From Stomorhina lunata (Eukaryota; Arthropoda; Insecta; Diptera; Rhiniidae): DNA of 64,000 bases. The stretch spans positions 2,907,989-2,971,988 of the forward strand of contig OW121745.1 of NCBI GenBank assembly GCA_933228675.1, given 5' to 3'. Below the pieces are notes generated by a model that did not search any database, was not told the origin of the DNA, and saw nothing but the letters and a program-made list of their open reading frames with translations. The translations under genes were made by a program, and so were the position numbers. Shown here in pieces: positions 1 through 10,608 of this stretch. How positions within the stretch are numbered: position 1 is the first letter of the stretch; every line of letters begins with the position of its first letter.

Positions 1-48
1 AACAAACAACGGAAAGATTCGTTTTATTTTAGATTCAACAACAAAACT
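1..48 (+). repeat. 3' end of the Gypsy-A 5' LTR
   Basis: The last 47-48 bp of the LTR, identical to 6594-6641 of the 3' LTR. The remainder lies left of the window. No mismatch is visible, but the stretch is too short to date the insertion. Confidence 0.93.
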
Positions 49-58
49 GGCGACGAGG
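48..58 (+). other. Primer binding site, tRNA-Ser type
   Basis: TGGCGACGAGG is complementary to a tRNA-Ser 3' end (CCTCGTCG plus CCA). Its first T overlaps the last base of the LTR by one nucleotide. It would prime minus-strand DNA synthesis. Gypsy-B (17890) has almost the same site. Confidence 0.8.
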
Positions 59-896
59 ATAAAAGAAAAAAGAAGAAACCGAAGAAGGATCTTCTATAAA
101 GAATTAACTAAAGAAAAAGTGGAATTGAAGTGAATAAAATTAATATTAATTAATTTATAATTAACATTATAAAAACTTAAAAAAAAAGAGTTGAAATTAC
201 TAAAAAAATGAAATTAAATAAAAAAGTTAAACATAAAGTAAATAAATTAAATTGAGTAAAAGGAAAAATTTAAAACATAAAAACATTGGAAAGATAAGGA
301 ACAGAAAAGATTAGAAAATATAACAATAAGAAAAAAAATTTAAATTAAAAAAATTAAATTAAAAAAATAAAATCCTGACAATAGATAAAGATTAGAGAAA
401 AACTATAGTGGTAAACAATATTAATATATATGTAACTTGCCAAAACTATACAACAAAATCAGTACGAAGAGTGTCAACAAAAACCATGAAGTTTGCAGTA
501 TAACATCAACAACAAAGTCTAAAAAAAGAAAAAAAGGAAAAAGAGGAAAAACAACGGCAGAGTATCAACAAAAGAGTTTGTAACATAATATTAATAGCAA
601 GGATCTACAACAATAAGGAGGATCAATAACCCTGAAGACGAGAAAATAACGGACACCAGGATAGTAACAGAGTAAATAAGATTAATTTATTTTTATACAT
701 TGTTTAATAAATAGTGCATACCTTTTGATATTATGTGCTTAAATGGTAAATAATTTATAGATTGGTCTCAATTTTGACAAATAAATGGAGAATTAATTAA
801 TTTTTTTTTTCTCTTTGTGTGATAAAAGAAAAGAAAGACCAGTTTGCAATTTTGTTTCGATACAGGACGTAGTATAGCGTTTTTTTTTTTTTTGAA
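59..896 (+). other. Gypsy-A 5' untranslated leader
   Basis: An A-rich leader of about 840 bp between the primer site and the gag ATG. It has no long reading frame and no obvious arrays of insulator-type motifs. A run of 15 T just before the gag ATG (about 880-894) is its most marked feature. A packaging signal would be expected here but cannot be identified by eye. Confidence 0.7.
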
Positions 897-1820
897 ATGG
901 AAATTAATTTAGTGCAACAATTTAACCTGGTGCTGAACTGCATCAAGGAGATCCCAACATTCGATGGGAAGGAACAGAGCCAACTGCCGGATTTTTTGGA
1001 GCAGGTCGAAGCCTTGCTACCATCTATCTCGACATTTGAGGAAAACAACAGAAATATCCTGTTTGGATATGTAAAAAACAGATGCGTGGGAAAGACAAGA
1101 GAAGCAATACATAGGTATGGAGTGGTAGGAACTTGGGAGGTGTTGAAGGAGATTCTTATAAATGACTTTGGGGAAAGAGAAACAAGTAGGGAATTATTTG
1201 ACAAACTAAAAACCTGGAAGTTGGACGCAACAATTGAGAAGTATTACTACAGCATAAATAATATTAGAAATAGGCTACATAACCGGAGAATGACGCATGC
1301 TGAAGAGGGTTTTTCTGCTGACGAAATAAACAGAATTTCATTGGAAGTTTTTAAGGACCACTTACCTGAACCGACAAAAACCATAATTTTCGCTAGAAAC
1401 CCACAGACCTTAGAAGCAGCTTTCAAAATTATTCTGGAAGCTAGGCACCAGAACTATACGTCCTTTGGGAACATACAAAGGAATGAAAACACGAGATCAC
1501 CTTATAGGACAAATTTTAGTAATGACATAGAAAACACACATTCTATAAATAGAAGTTCTCACTGCAATGCCAATCGTAATAATAATTATAACAGTAGTTA
1601 CAACCGATATTTTGGTAGCAATAATGCTAATAATAGTAATAGCAATAGAAGTAATTATCAAAACGACAATAGATTGAATGGTGCACAGAGATTCGATTTG
1701 GGACGACAGTCGAATCAAACCAGGAACACGCGCCATTCGCGTAGAAATGAGGAACCGATGGACATCGGAAACTCAAACGTAAATTTTCGTGGTGTAGACC
1801 CAAACAACTTCCCTATATAA
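897..1820 (+). CDS. gag: Gypsy-A Gag
   Basis: A 307-residue errantivirus-type Gag, the capsid precursor. The first ~200 residues are mostly helical capsid-like sequence, with segments such as FDGKEQSQLPDFLEQVEALL and TRELFDKLK-type repeats. The last ~100 residues are rich in Asn, Ser and Arg. There is no CCHC zinc knuckle, as in the 17.6/297/gypsy group, where a basic tail binds RNA instead. The ATG at 897 is chosen because it is the first in the open frame, right after a poly-T run. The frame ends at 1818-1820, only 13 nt past a -1 slippery heptamer that leads into pol. The frame appears intact. Confidence 0.85.
   Translation: MEINLVQQFNLVLNCIKEIPTFDGKEQSQLPDFLEQVEALLPSISTFEENNRNILFGYVKNRCVGKTREAIHRYGVVGTWEVLKEILINDFGERETSRELFDKLKTWKLDATIEKYYYSINNIRNRLHNRRMTHAEEGFSADEINRISLEVFKDHLPEPTKTIIFARNPQTLEAAFKIILEARHQNYTSFGNIQRNENTRSPYRTNFSNDIENTHSINRSSHCNANRNNNYNSSYNRYFGSNNANNSNSNRSNYQNDNRLNGAQRFDLGRQSNQTRNTRHSRRNEEPMDIGNSNVNFRGVDPNNFPI
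1799..1805 (+). promoter_or_regulatory. -1 ribosomal frameshift site CCCAAAC (gag to pol)
   Basis: The heptamer reads C CCA AAC in the gag frame, so it satisfies the X XXY YYZ rule with X=C and Y=A. Slipping back one base moves ribosomes into the pol frame, which is open from here through the protease DTGA at 1859. The gag stop follows at 1818. I did not identify a downstream pseudoknot by eye. Confidence 0.7.
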
Positions 1821-3076
1821 TTATAGGAAAACCGAGTAAGACGTTACGTTTCATTATAGATACTGGAGCAGAATTCAGTATAATAAACGAAAATCTTTGT
1901 AATCCGAAATGGAAACGTGATGTCAATGTAAATTTAAGAGCCATGGGAAATGAATTCAAAGTAACTAAGCTTTGTAAATTCCCCATATTTGATGAGTTTA
2001 GTTCAGATTATAATTGCGAATTTTTAGAGTTCAATTTTAATGATAAATTCGATGGGTTAATAGGAAATAATATTTTGGCAGATCTTGATTGTGTTGTAGA
2101 TTATGGAAACAGATGTATTAAAACAAAAACAACATGTATCCCTATTTACCTTAATAAAAGCGAAGAGGATTATAAAACTATGTGTATCAATAAGAACGTT
2201 GTCGCAATCCTCAATAACGAAGTAGAATTTAGCGAGACAAATTCCATATCTGACTTGGACCTGTCGCACTTGAATACACTGGATAGAAATAAATTGTTGA
2301 CGATACTTAAAATACATAATAAAACGTTCTATAGAGACAATGAGAATTTGACATTTACAGGTAAAATAAAACACAAAATAAATACACGAAACGAAATTCC
2401 GGTATACTCGAAATTATACAGATACCCGGAAATACACAAAGATGAAATTAATCGACAGATTGAAGAAATGTTAAGACAGGGAATTATAAGAGAATCTTCC
2501 AGTCCTTATAACAGTCCTGTTTGGATCGTGCCGAAAAAGACAAATGCGCCAGATGTCCAGAAGTGGCGTCTGGTAATAGATTATAGGAAACTGAACAGTG
2601 TAACCATTGAAGACAGATTCCCAATTCCAAATATTGATGATATATTTGACAAGTTGGGAAGATGTCAATATTTTACAACCCTTGATCTCACACAAGGGTT
2701 TCACCAGATAGAAATGGATGAGAAAGACATCCATAAAACAGCTTTTTCAACCGCTAGTGGGCATTACGAATTTTTGCGAATGCCTTTCGGCCTGAAGAAT
2801 GCACCCTCAACCTTTCAAAGATTAATGAATGAAGTCTTGAGGGAATATATCGGTAAAATCTGTTTAGTGTACTTAGACGATATTCTAGTGTTCTCTACGA
2901 GTGTGGAGGAGCATTTGGAGTCCCTGACTAAAGTATTGCGATGTTTGCAGAAAGCAAATTTAAAGGTCCAACTAAGCAAATGCAGATTCTTAAAACAGCA
3001 AACAGAGTTCTTAGGACATCTGGTTACGTGTGACGGAATAAAACCAAACCCAAAAAAAAATAGAAGCTATAGATAA
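1799..3076 (+). pseudogene. pol: Gypsy-A Pol, 5' part: protease and reverse transcriptase
   Basis: This is the -1 frame relative to gag. The aspartic protease active site DTGA is at 1859-1870. The RT carries the gypsy blocks: SSPYNSPVWIVPKK, TLDLTQGFHQIEM, PFGLKNAPSTFQRLM and the catalytic YLDD at 2870-2881. The frame closes early at 3074-3076 because of a one-base indel in a run of nine A at 3052-3060. The RT thumb, RNase H and integrase continue in another frame. As it stands, the product would be a protease-RT protein without RNase H or integrase. Confidence 0.88.
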
Positions 3077-5054
3077 AATTCCCCTACCAAAGAATCAAAA
3101 GGAAATTAAATCGTTTTTGGGAATTACGGGCTATTATAGAAGGTTTATAAGGGATTACTCAAAGGTAGCATTTCCTCTTGTAAAATGCTTGAAAAAGGGA
3201 GCCAAAATTAATCCAAAAGATAAAGATTATAAAGACGCGTTCGAGAAATTAAAAACACTTATTAAGTCGGATCCTATCTTGGTACACCCCGATTTCTCGA
3301 AGAAATTCACATTGGTGACAGATGCTAGTGATTTTGCTTTGGGGGCGGCGTTGATGCAGAACGATAAAATTATCTGTTATGCTAGTCGATCCCTCAATGG
3401 CCATGAAAAAAACTATAGCACTATAGAAAAAGAACTCTTGGCTATAGTTTGGGCAACGAAGTATTTTAGACCCTATTTATTTGGTAGACATTTTTCGGTA
3501 AGGACGGACCATAGACCGCTTGTGTGGCTCAGTAATTTAAAAGAACCCAATGCAAAATTGCAGCGTTGGAAGGTGAAGCTTAACGAATTTGACTTTGACA
3601 TTAGCTACATAAAAGGTAAAGAAAACGTTGTGGCTGATGCCCTCAGTAGAATTGTTGTTAATGATGAAATAGTCTTGAATTTGAATGAATTGTTCGAAGA
3701 TGACATGAACACGGTGCACAGTGCAGAGACTGATAGCGTCGATTTCATAAAAATCTCTGAGAATCCTCTAAATGTATTCAAGAACCAACTTATCTTGAAA
3801 AAAGGAGAAAGAAAAACATTCAGCAAGAAAATTATATATAGAGGGAAAATAAGAGAAACATGGACAGTAATATCAGAAGAAGACCTTCTGGAGACGATGA
3901 AGGAAAGACTACCACAGAGAGCTTTGTTGGTCATGTTCTGTGCCGACAACGACCTCTTTATGAAATTTCAAGAGATGTATACAAAGTACTTTATTAGAAA
4001 TAAGAATTTAAGAATACAGAGAACAAATATGCTATTGAAGGATATAACCGATGAAGGCGAAATTCTACAAATAATAGAGACATTACATTTTGAGAACAAT
4101 CATAGAGGAATAGGCGAAATTTTCGCGGAAGTAAAGAAAAAATTCTTCTATCCGAACTTGCAGAAAGTTATACAAAAGTATATTAATAATTGCGAAATTT
4201 GCAATAGGGCAAAATATGATAGAAATCCCATTAGGCACTCACTGAACGTAACAGAGACACCTGATAAACATAATGTTATAATTCAAGTCGATATATGGTA
4301 CCCACAAAGAGGAGTAATGTTTCTGACTGGAATCGATAGATTTACTAAGTATGCGACGGCGCATCATCTTAAGGATAGAACATGGTTATCAATCGTTGAG
4401 GCTTTGAAAATGCGTTTTCAGTATTTGGGTACGCCGGAAACAATAATTACGGACAATGAACTGAATGTCGCGGCGATTAAGGAGTTTTTAAAAGGATATG
4501 GTATTAAAGTTCACTTTACAACGACTTATAATAAAACAGGCAACGCAGATATCGAGAGATTGCATTTGACTTTGATAGAACATATTAGGTTATTTAATGC
4601 GGACGAAAACAATAAAGACAACTTACAAGAAAAGGTCTCGAAAGCAATAATCGCTTATAACAACACAATTCATTCCACAACAAAGATGAAACCAATTGAT
4701 TTTATAAAAAATACTATATCTAGGGAATCTCTTAAAGAACTATCAGAGAAACTAAACAAAGAAAAAATAGAAAGGATGAATGCAATTAATAGGAAACAGG
4801 GAAAAGTAAATGACTTCAATTTTGCAAATGAATTCGTAAAAAATTATAGAGTAAGCAAGACACAGCCTAGATATAAGAAACTAGAGAACTATAGAATGGA
4901 AGACAACTATTTGCTGTCTAGGGACAATAAATTTAAAAAAGTCTACAAAACTCAAGTAAAACGTAAATATCAATTCCAGGAGAACAACAATGAAGATCGT
5001 GATAATGATCCTACTGACGACGGTCCGAGCATTTCTAAGAGTCGAGAAGGCTGA
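3054..5054 (+). pseudogene. pol: Gypsy-A Pol, 3' part: RT end, RNase H and integrase
   Basis: This continues pol in the +1 frame after the A9 run; the first ATG is at 3117. RNase H shows TDASDFALGAAL and TIEKELLAIVWA. The integrase zinc domain has an HHCC pattern ending in NCEICNRAK. The DDE core shows VDIW (about 4289), TDNE (about 4450) and a late E in ADIERLHLTL (about 4550), followed by a basic C-terminal tail. The last 65 bp overlap the start of env in a different frame. The only damage seen is the frame change at 3052-3060. Confidence 0.88.
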
Positions 5055-6003
5055 GGAGAATTCAGGTTACGCGATGCTGCAGGTAAAACAAGTAGAAATC
5101 CCTAATACAACAAACACAGTTGTACATATTATACACCCTACCGAATACTTGGGCATAATTGAACAGATAGCCAAAAATATAGAAGAAATAGATATTGACA
5201 ACAGAGAAATTTTAAGAAAAGAAATCTGTATTATTGGGGCGAAAATTAAAACATTAATACCTTTCGAATTTGGTAGAAAAAAAAGAGGATTAATTAACGG
5301 TATTGGAAATGTTTATAAATGGATGTTCGGACTGATGGACGACACTGATAGAGAAGAAATTTTACAACACCTGAAATACGCTGAAGTTAATGGTCACAAT
5401 GCCATAGATGCAATGAATAAGCAAATCACAATTAACACACACTTCGACGACTCCATGGAAATTATACGAGGGGCTATAGAGACTGACAGAATTAAAATAA
5501 ATGGTACTTTTGCAGAAATTAAAAAACGTAACAACGAAATAGTTAGAAAACTTCTTTACACTGATCAAATGCTTAAATTGAAAAACTTTGAAAGCAAAAT
5601 AACGCAAATTCAGGAGAATATAGCAGCAGCCGAGGAAATTGAAAAATTTAACATCGATTATTTCAAATTAAAATTTTTGAAGATGGGAGTAATGACTTAT
5701 AAGAATAATTCACTCATTATTGCAATAAAAATCCCTAAAGACTTTTTGCTGACAGATTTGAAACTTATAACACCACTGCCAAATGATAGGTATCTTGAAA
5801 TTGAGGAAAACCCCGAGTTAGTAATTACAGTTAGGAACATGACCTTCTCATACAAAGAAAACGTACTGTCAACCGATCTTGTAGAAAGTAAAAACTGTGT
5901 TGTGGAAGGAAATTGCAGATTGGTGTTCAATAACAAAACAAGCATCGTCGCTATTGATGACGATCTTGTTTTAATAAAAAATGCATTTAAAGAAGAAAAA
6001 TAA
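4990..6003 (+). CDS. env: Gypsy-A Env, C-terminally truncated
   Basis: A 337-residue envelope protein of the errantivirus/baculovirus-F type. A hydrophobic N-terminus (about residues 3-14) looks like a signal peptide. The furin-type site RKKR is at residues 96-99 and is followed directly by the fusion-peptide-like GLINGIGNVYKWMFG. Helical sequence follows. The frame ends in two stops at 6001 with no transmembrane anchor, whereas the related 482-residue Env at 28593-30041 has one near its end. It starts inside the pol 3' end, as expected for a protein made from a spliced RNA. As encoded it could not be membrane anchored. Confidence 0.82.
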   Translation: MKIVIMILLTTVRAFLRVEKAEENSGYAMLQVKQVEIPNTTNTVVHIIHPTEYLGIIEQIAKNIEEIDIDNREILRKEICIIGAKIKTLIPFEFGRKKRGLINGIGNVYKWMFGLMDDTDREEILQHLKYAEVNGHNAIDAMNKQITINTHFDDSMEIIRGAIETDRIKINGTFAEIKKRNNEIVRKLLYTDQMLKLKNFESKITQIQENIAAAEEIEKFNIDYFKLKFLKMGVMTYKNNSLIIAIKIPKDFLLTDLKLITPLPNDRYLEIEENPELVITVRNMTFSYKENVLSTDLVESKNCVVEGNCRLVFNNKTSIVAIDDDLVLIKNAFKEEK

Positions 6004-6280
6004 TAAAAATGTTCATTTTCTCTTGGGAACTGACAACTTTTTATGTAGACTAATATACTGAAAAACAATAAAATATAAATGTATGCATAGTAATGATAAT
6101 AACAAAACAACCAATTTTAATCTTTTGCCAAAAATCGATAAAGTTTTAAATAGAAAAAAAAAGAAGAAAAGAAAAAAAATAATAATATCTACTTACTTTT
6201 AAGAATTAGAATAAGAATGCAAATGTAAACATTTGAATAAACACTCCACAACCTCTTATTCAGCGGAGACCGTTGAATCT
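6004..6280 (+). other. Gypsy-A env to PPT interval
   Basis: About 280 bp of A-rich, non-coding sequence with a long purine run at 6152-6178. This is where the missing Env C-terminus and membrane anchor would be expected. I see no trace of a coding frame for them. Confidence 0.6.
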
Positions 6281-6291
6281 GGGGATGGAGG
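6281..6291 (+). other. Gypsy-A polypurine tract
   Basis: GGGGATGGAGG lies directly before the LTR start AGTCATATAG. It is the plus-strand primer and sets the 3' LTR boundary. The longer A-rich purine run at 6152 was not chosen because it is not followed by an AGT end. Confidence 0.78.
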
Positions 6292-6641
6292 AGTCATATA
6301 GGCCATTAAACACTAGAATTAGACACTAGAATAAGACTTTACTATTTTAGAGGTCTGCTCTATGCATCCGTATGCATGCATAGAGTATGTAATTTAAGAA
6401 TTTTGTTTTAAGTTGAAACTTTACTTTGTACAATAGAACGTGGGATCTGCCATCTAAGCAGATTCCACAGTTAAGAATATTGTTTAAATAGAATTTTGTA
6501 CAACTGAACGTGGGATCTGCTATCTAAGCAGATTCCATAGTTGACTCTTTTAAGCTTTGCTTAAGTAAAATGAATAAATAAAAATTAGTCTGAAACAAAC
6601 AACGGAAAGATTCGTTTTATTTTAGATTCAACAACAAAACT
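6292..6641 (+). repeat. Gypsy-A 3' LTR (350 bp)
   Basis: Starts AGT after the polypurine tract and ends ACT. It contains two ~48-bp direct repeats (6426-6473 and 6496-6543, spacing 70 bp), a palindromic ATGCAT cluster near 6364-6380 and AATAAA-type polyadenylation signals near 6571-6580. The last 48 bp match the window start. Confidence 0.85.
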
Positions 6642-7545
6642 ATATTCACGCAGACGCCTACTGAAAACGTCCCTATGCTGGGCCACATCATTCTCACCCC
6701 TATGACGAGCTAGTTCAAAGCGTTTTCTAAGACGCCGAATTAGTCTCTTCATATCATTCAGCTCTTTGGTCCACCATTTAACCCCCCTGGTATTAGTCTT
6801 TCGACTCCTACCAAGAAAGGTATCATTCATATCACCCACCCACATTGAGTGCACTAGCTCTCAAGCATTCACCATACCTCCAATTTATATGTTTTGTACA
6901 CCAACGATTTACGGAAGGACTTTCATTCAGAACACAATTTAATTAAATTATGGTCGCTAACTCCCCAACAACAGACGGACCACCTAAATTGAAACCTACT
7001 ATATGCTGCCTGATTTACAACAGTGACATCAATATCACTCACACCCATAGGTCCGGCAAAAGTATATAACTCACTCGGTTCATTAAAAAAATTCACTCCC
7101 TGCGAAACCATCGCCCATTCACTAAGCAACTGTCCCCTAATGTGATTTGGCTGCCCACGATATCTGGGCATCTTGCTAAGCCACATAGGTGAAGCTGCAT
7201 TCGCATCCATACCGAGGATAAGCGGACAGCTACTCGCAAGTAGTAGCAGGCTATCCATATATTCAAGATACGGCTCTATGGGGTCACTATACTTGCAATA
7301 AATGCTTCCTAACAGAATCCTACCATACATTCAACATTCACATCATCTACAACCACAGCAGAATTTGCCCTGAGATCAGGGAACACACGCATATTATGCG
7401 GTAGTCCCCTTACAAAACCAGAGGTTGAGTAAGGTTCCTGTATCAGGACAAACCTACTGTTAGTTTCACGCATTACCACACCTAGCTCACACACACTGGC
7501 ATACAGGCCCTGACAGTTAAGCTGCAGGAAATTAACACTAGCCAT
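6642..7545 (-). pseudogene. RX-1 ORF2 fragment: apurinic-type endonuclease and linker
   Basis: ORF2 starts at the ATG at 7545-7543, one base past the ORF1 stop (TAG A ATG), which suggests re-initiation or coupling. The endonuclease motifs run in order: FLQLNCQGL, LIQEPY, RGLPHNMRVF, ILGMDANAASPMW, GVSDIDVT and WGVSDHNLI. The frame shifts near 7320 and again near 6860-6920. The linker (VKWWTKEL) runs into the Gypsy-A insertion at 6641. It would nick target DNA in target-primed reverse transcription, but this copy cannot encode it. Confidence 0.82.
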
Positions 7546-7546
7546 T

Positions 7547-8315
7547 CTAATGTCTGGCGTTCGCTCGGGCAACGATGGCACTGTACACCGGGCAAGCATT
7601 GGACAACATTAGATGCCCAGATGCTTTGCCGCGGAACTTACAACTTCGGCAAGACAATGCATTACTGCACTGTCTTTCCAAATGCCCCTCTTGCCCGCAG
7701 CGACGGCAGACAACTCCTCTCATCCTACAGTCCTTAACCACGTGGTCATGGCTCATGCACCGGAAACATCCAAACAAAGGACGATATTTCGGAACCTGGA
7801 AGGAATGCCACATAATATAGCATCTTCTGTTGCCCAAGAGTGTATCAACGACCACATTAGTACACTCCAGAACAACTGTCACCACTTGATCTGGCTCCTC
7901 CTTCCAGAGCGCGACTACCATCCTAACGATCTTCTTAAAGGACTCTAGAGTCATCTTATCCTTCAGATTCTTCTCATAGAGTTCCTCCATAAACTTGTCA
8001 GGAGAAATCTGCGAGAACATCCTCTGGACGACCACTCAACATCCCTTCTTCTCATTCAAACACCACCTTATCCCCTTCAGGAAGATCCAGAGCTTCCGGA
8101 TTATCCCCTTTTTCTATGCTCCTAGAAAGGCGAGCCTTCGCGTTCTTCATTTTACCCCCATTGTCCGGCTTAACTTCTGCCTTACCGTCCGATTTTTTCT
8201 TCAAAAAAGGGAATATAGAGCTACCTACCCTTTGCGCCTTAGGAATCCCACCGTCTTCCTCATCTGACTTGAACCCACCTGTCCTAAACTCCATGGCTGA
8301 AGCTAGGTCAGACAT
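7547..8315 (-). pseudogene. RX-1 ORF1: Gag-like RNA-binding protein
   Basis: The N-terminal half begins at the ATG at 8315. It is charged, Lys-rich and Pro-poor, and stops at 8052. The C-terminal half is in another frame, 8035 to the TAG at 7549-7547. It carries clustered CCHC-type zinc knuckles (CFRCMSHDHVVKDC, CRRCGQEGHLERQC, CRSCKFRGKASGH), which bind the element RNA in R1-type elements. The piece between the halves seems shortened compared with RX-2 and RX-6. Confidence 0.8.
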
Positions 8316-8962
8316 GGCCTAATCAAACTCTAAACTGATTAACAAAAATACTAATATGTATAGTACACAATTTCAAACGTCCAAGTATCAGAAATTGAAA
8401 AAATAAACAAAGCCACACCCTAATGTGTGGACTTAGCAAAAAAATTCAACAACAAATAAATGGCAATGCTGAAACTATGTCGAAATACAGATCAGTATAA
8501 ACTTTTTAGCTGAAAATCTTACCCGTAGAGCGTTTTTATCCAAGTCAGAAACAAACGGTTGCAACTTAGCAAAAAACACAACACTCAGCAGATAGTTGAA
8601 AAAATTTCAAATAAACGGCCAACTCAACTGTAGCGTGGCAGCACAGATAATTCTAACAAAAACACTATTGAACTTGACTAAACAAAAACAATCAACTTAC
8701 CTATGAACAAGCAACAGCAAGCACAAGAATTTTACAAGATGGTCCAGTAAAATGGCTATAACTCACCCACCTATACACCGATTTTTAAATCAAAATAAAG
8801 TTAAGACTTTGAGCTACACGCTGATATAAATTTCAACTCGCTACGTTATATTTCACTAAGAAAAATAACTATATAAACTCGCACTAAATCGCACTGCACT
8901 AATATTGAAACTCCGCACAAGTAAAACACGTCCGTACACAACAAATTAAACTATCAAACTGG
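8316..8962 (-). other. RX-1 5' UTR
   Basis: About 650 bp without a long frame, between the ORF1 start and the junction with the next RX 3' tail. R1-type elements usually carry an internal promoter here; I cannot point to its motifs. The terminal bases (CCCAGTTTGATAG on the minus strand) differ from the 5' ends of RX-5, RX-6 and RX-7. Confidence 0.65.
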
Positions 8963-8988
8963 GTAGATGGGGACAGATATTGAATTTG
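8963..8988 (-). mobile_element. RX-0: last ~26 nt of an RX 3' UTR
   Basis: It matches the 3' end of RX-4 (15016-15042) and RX-7 (40541-40567), including GTCCCCATCTACC, apart from a small TA insertion. It is an extremely short RX tail attached to the 5' end of RX-1. At its other end it overlaps a 28S rRNA piece by ATTTG. Confidence 0.7.
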
Positions 8989-9028
8989 CTACTATCACCA
9001 AGATATGTGTCAATGGCAGCACCATGAG
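8984..9028 (-). rRNA. 28S rRNA fragment (45 bp pseudogene piece)
   Basis: Matches, apparently base for base, part of the larger 28S-like fragment at 45502-45546. It covers the 28S stretch with TGCTACTATCACC on the plus strand. It is fused to the RX-0 tail through the shared ATTTG and is followed by repeat D at 9028. It is too short to be a functional rRNA gene. Confidence 0.7.
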
Positions 9029-10203
9029 TGTTATGATCGGACAAAAGATGGCGACACAGTTAAAGAAATACAAAAAGAGCGGTATTTGTAGGCGTGGTAA
9101 AAAAATAAAAAAAATGTTTTTAGAATTATTTTTACATTATCTTCAATTCTTTTTTCTCGAACCACTCTACTGTGCATCATACCTCAAGTATATACATTAA
9201 AGACATTAAAAACATTGAATTTACTTTATGCACATATGCATATTTGCTTAAAAACAAGAACGAAGTTAGTACTTTATTAGATGACAGATTTCGTAGTTTT
9301 TATTGTTTTACCTATTACTAATAAAATTTTGTTTTTTATTTAAATATAAAAATTGTTTAAAGACTTAAGGAGATTTTACAATATGACTTTGATTTCCGAT
9401 TTATGAATTCGACTTCCTAATGAAAGTAGTAATATGGCATCGTTCATTCATGTGCATATACACGAGATGTTCAAGAGTACAGTCATAGTTATACACAAAA
9501 ATAATGTGTACACGATTAAAAAAGGCAGTGTCTATAGTGTATTCATGGTGTACACTAGAGTGTCTGAAAAAAGTTGAGTCAGTCACCCACCAGGACTACA
9601 GATAATGTGAAAATCTATGCATGTATGTATATAAAATTCTATCTATGTAATGTATGTAACGTATAGACTCCAAAACGGCTACACCGCTTCTGATGAAATT
9701 TTCAGAATATCCAAGTGGGTGACACTGTGAAGCCTGATTTTTAATTTTCGGTCCATTTTTCAAATTGCAGCACTAATGCTTAGTAGAGTGCCAGTTATTT
9801 TTTAAAGTTGGAATTTGTATGCGGCCAACCCCCAGAGTTCAAAATAATAAAAAAAATAATCCCTTGAAAATTTTAGGTCAATCGGATGGGGGAAAAGCGT
9901 GTCCATGGCCCGCCCAATATTCCAGAACACCTGATTTTTTACTTTGATTGTAAATAACTTAATTAATACTTTAGAATAACAAAAATCCAAAATATGACCT
10001 GATTTACAATTCTATGGCCTGTAAGTTAAAATAATATTAAATTTATGTAGTTTTTTCATATTAGAAAATTTTACTTTCTTCTCAGGTCGGCTTCAAAAAT
10101 CATTTTTTGATTTTTTGAAAATTTTGTTCAACAAACATTATAAATAATTAATTATCGTTTCAGGTTCATAAAAAAAAAATAATAATAATATCTATCATAT
10201 TTT

Positions 10204-10207
<4 letters not shown>
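9028..10207 (+). repeat. Repeat D, copy C (no Tc1 insertion)
   Basis: Collinear with 24150-24345 plus 25994-26940, and with 61515-61710 plus 63366-64000. It holds the empty site for Tc1-1: GAATTTACTTTATGC at 9218-9232 runs straight through the point where Tc1-1 lies in the other two copies. It includes a stretch resembling non-autonomous Helitron ends (AAAACGGCTACACCGCTTC near 9671). No gene is seen. Its class is uncertain. Confidence 0.75.

Positions 10208-10608
<401 letters not shown>

Larger units (their letters stand above)
1..6641 (+). mobile_element. Gypsy-A: env-bearing Ty3/gypsy (errantivirus-like) LTR element
   Basis: The order is 5' LTR end, tRNA-Ser primer site, gag, pol, env, polypurine tract and 3' LTR. 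Bases 1-47 repeat exactly at 6594-6640, so the window begins inside the 5' LTR. The 3' LTR starts AGT and ends ACT, the inverted ends usual for errantiviruses. The element sits inside the antisense ORF2 of RX-1: endonuclease-RT linker coding resumes at once at 6642. The base run after the LTR is ATAT, the kind of 4-bp target used by the 17.6/297 group, but the left copy of the target lies outside the window. One pol frameshift and a C-terminally short env make this copy defective. Confidence 0.93.
6642..8962 (-). mobile_element. RX-1: R1-like non-LTR retrotransposon, 5' part
   Basis: On the minus strand the order is 5' UTR (8962-8316), ORF1 with CCHC knuckles (8315-7547), then the ORF2 endonuclease and linker (7545-6642), cut by Gypsy-A. 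The rest of ORF2 should lie left of the window, beyond the 5' LTR. R1 clade is my best placement, from the ORF1 knuckles, the endonuclease motifs and the RT and CCHC tail of sister copies; LOA or I clade is possible. Its 5' end abuts the 3' tail of another RX copy. Confidence 0.85.

Noticed and set aside
6642..6645. ATAT as a proven target duplication of Gypsy-A
   Set aside because: The left flank lies outside the window, so only one copy is visible.
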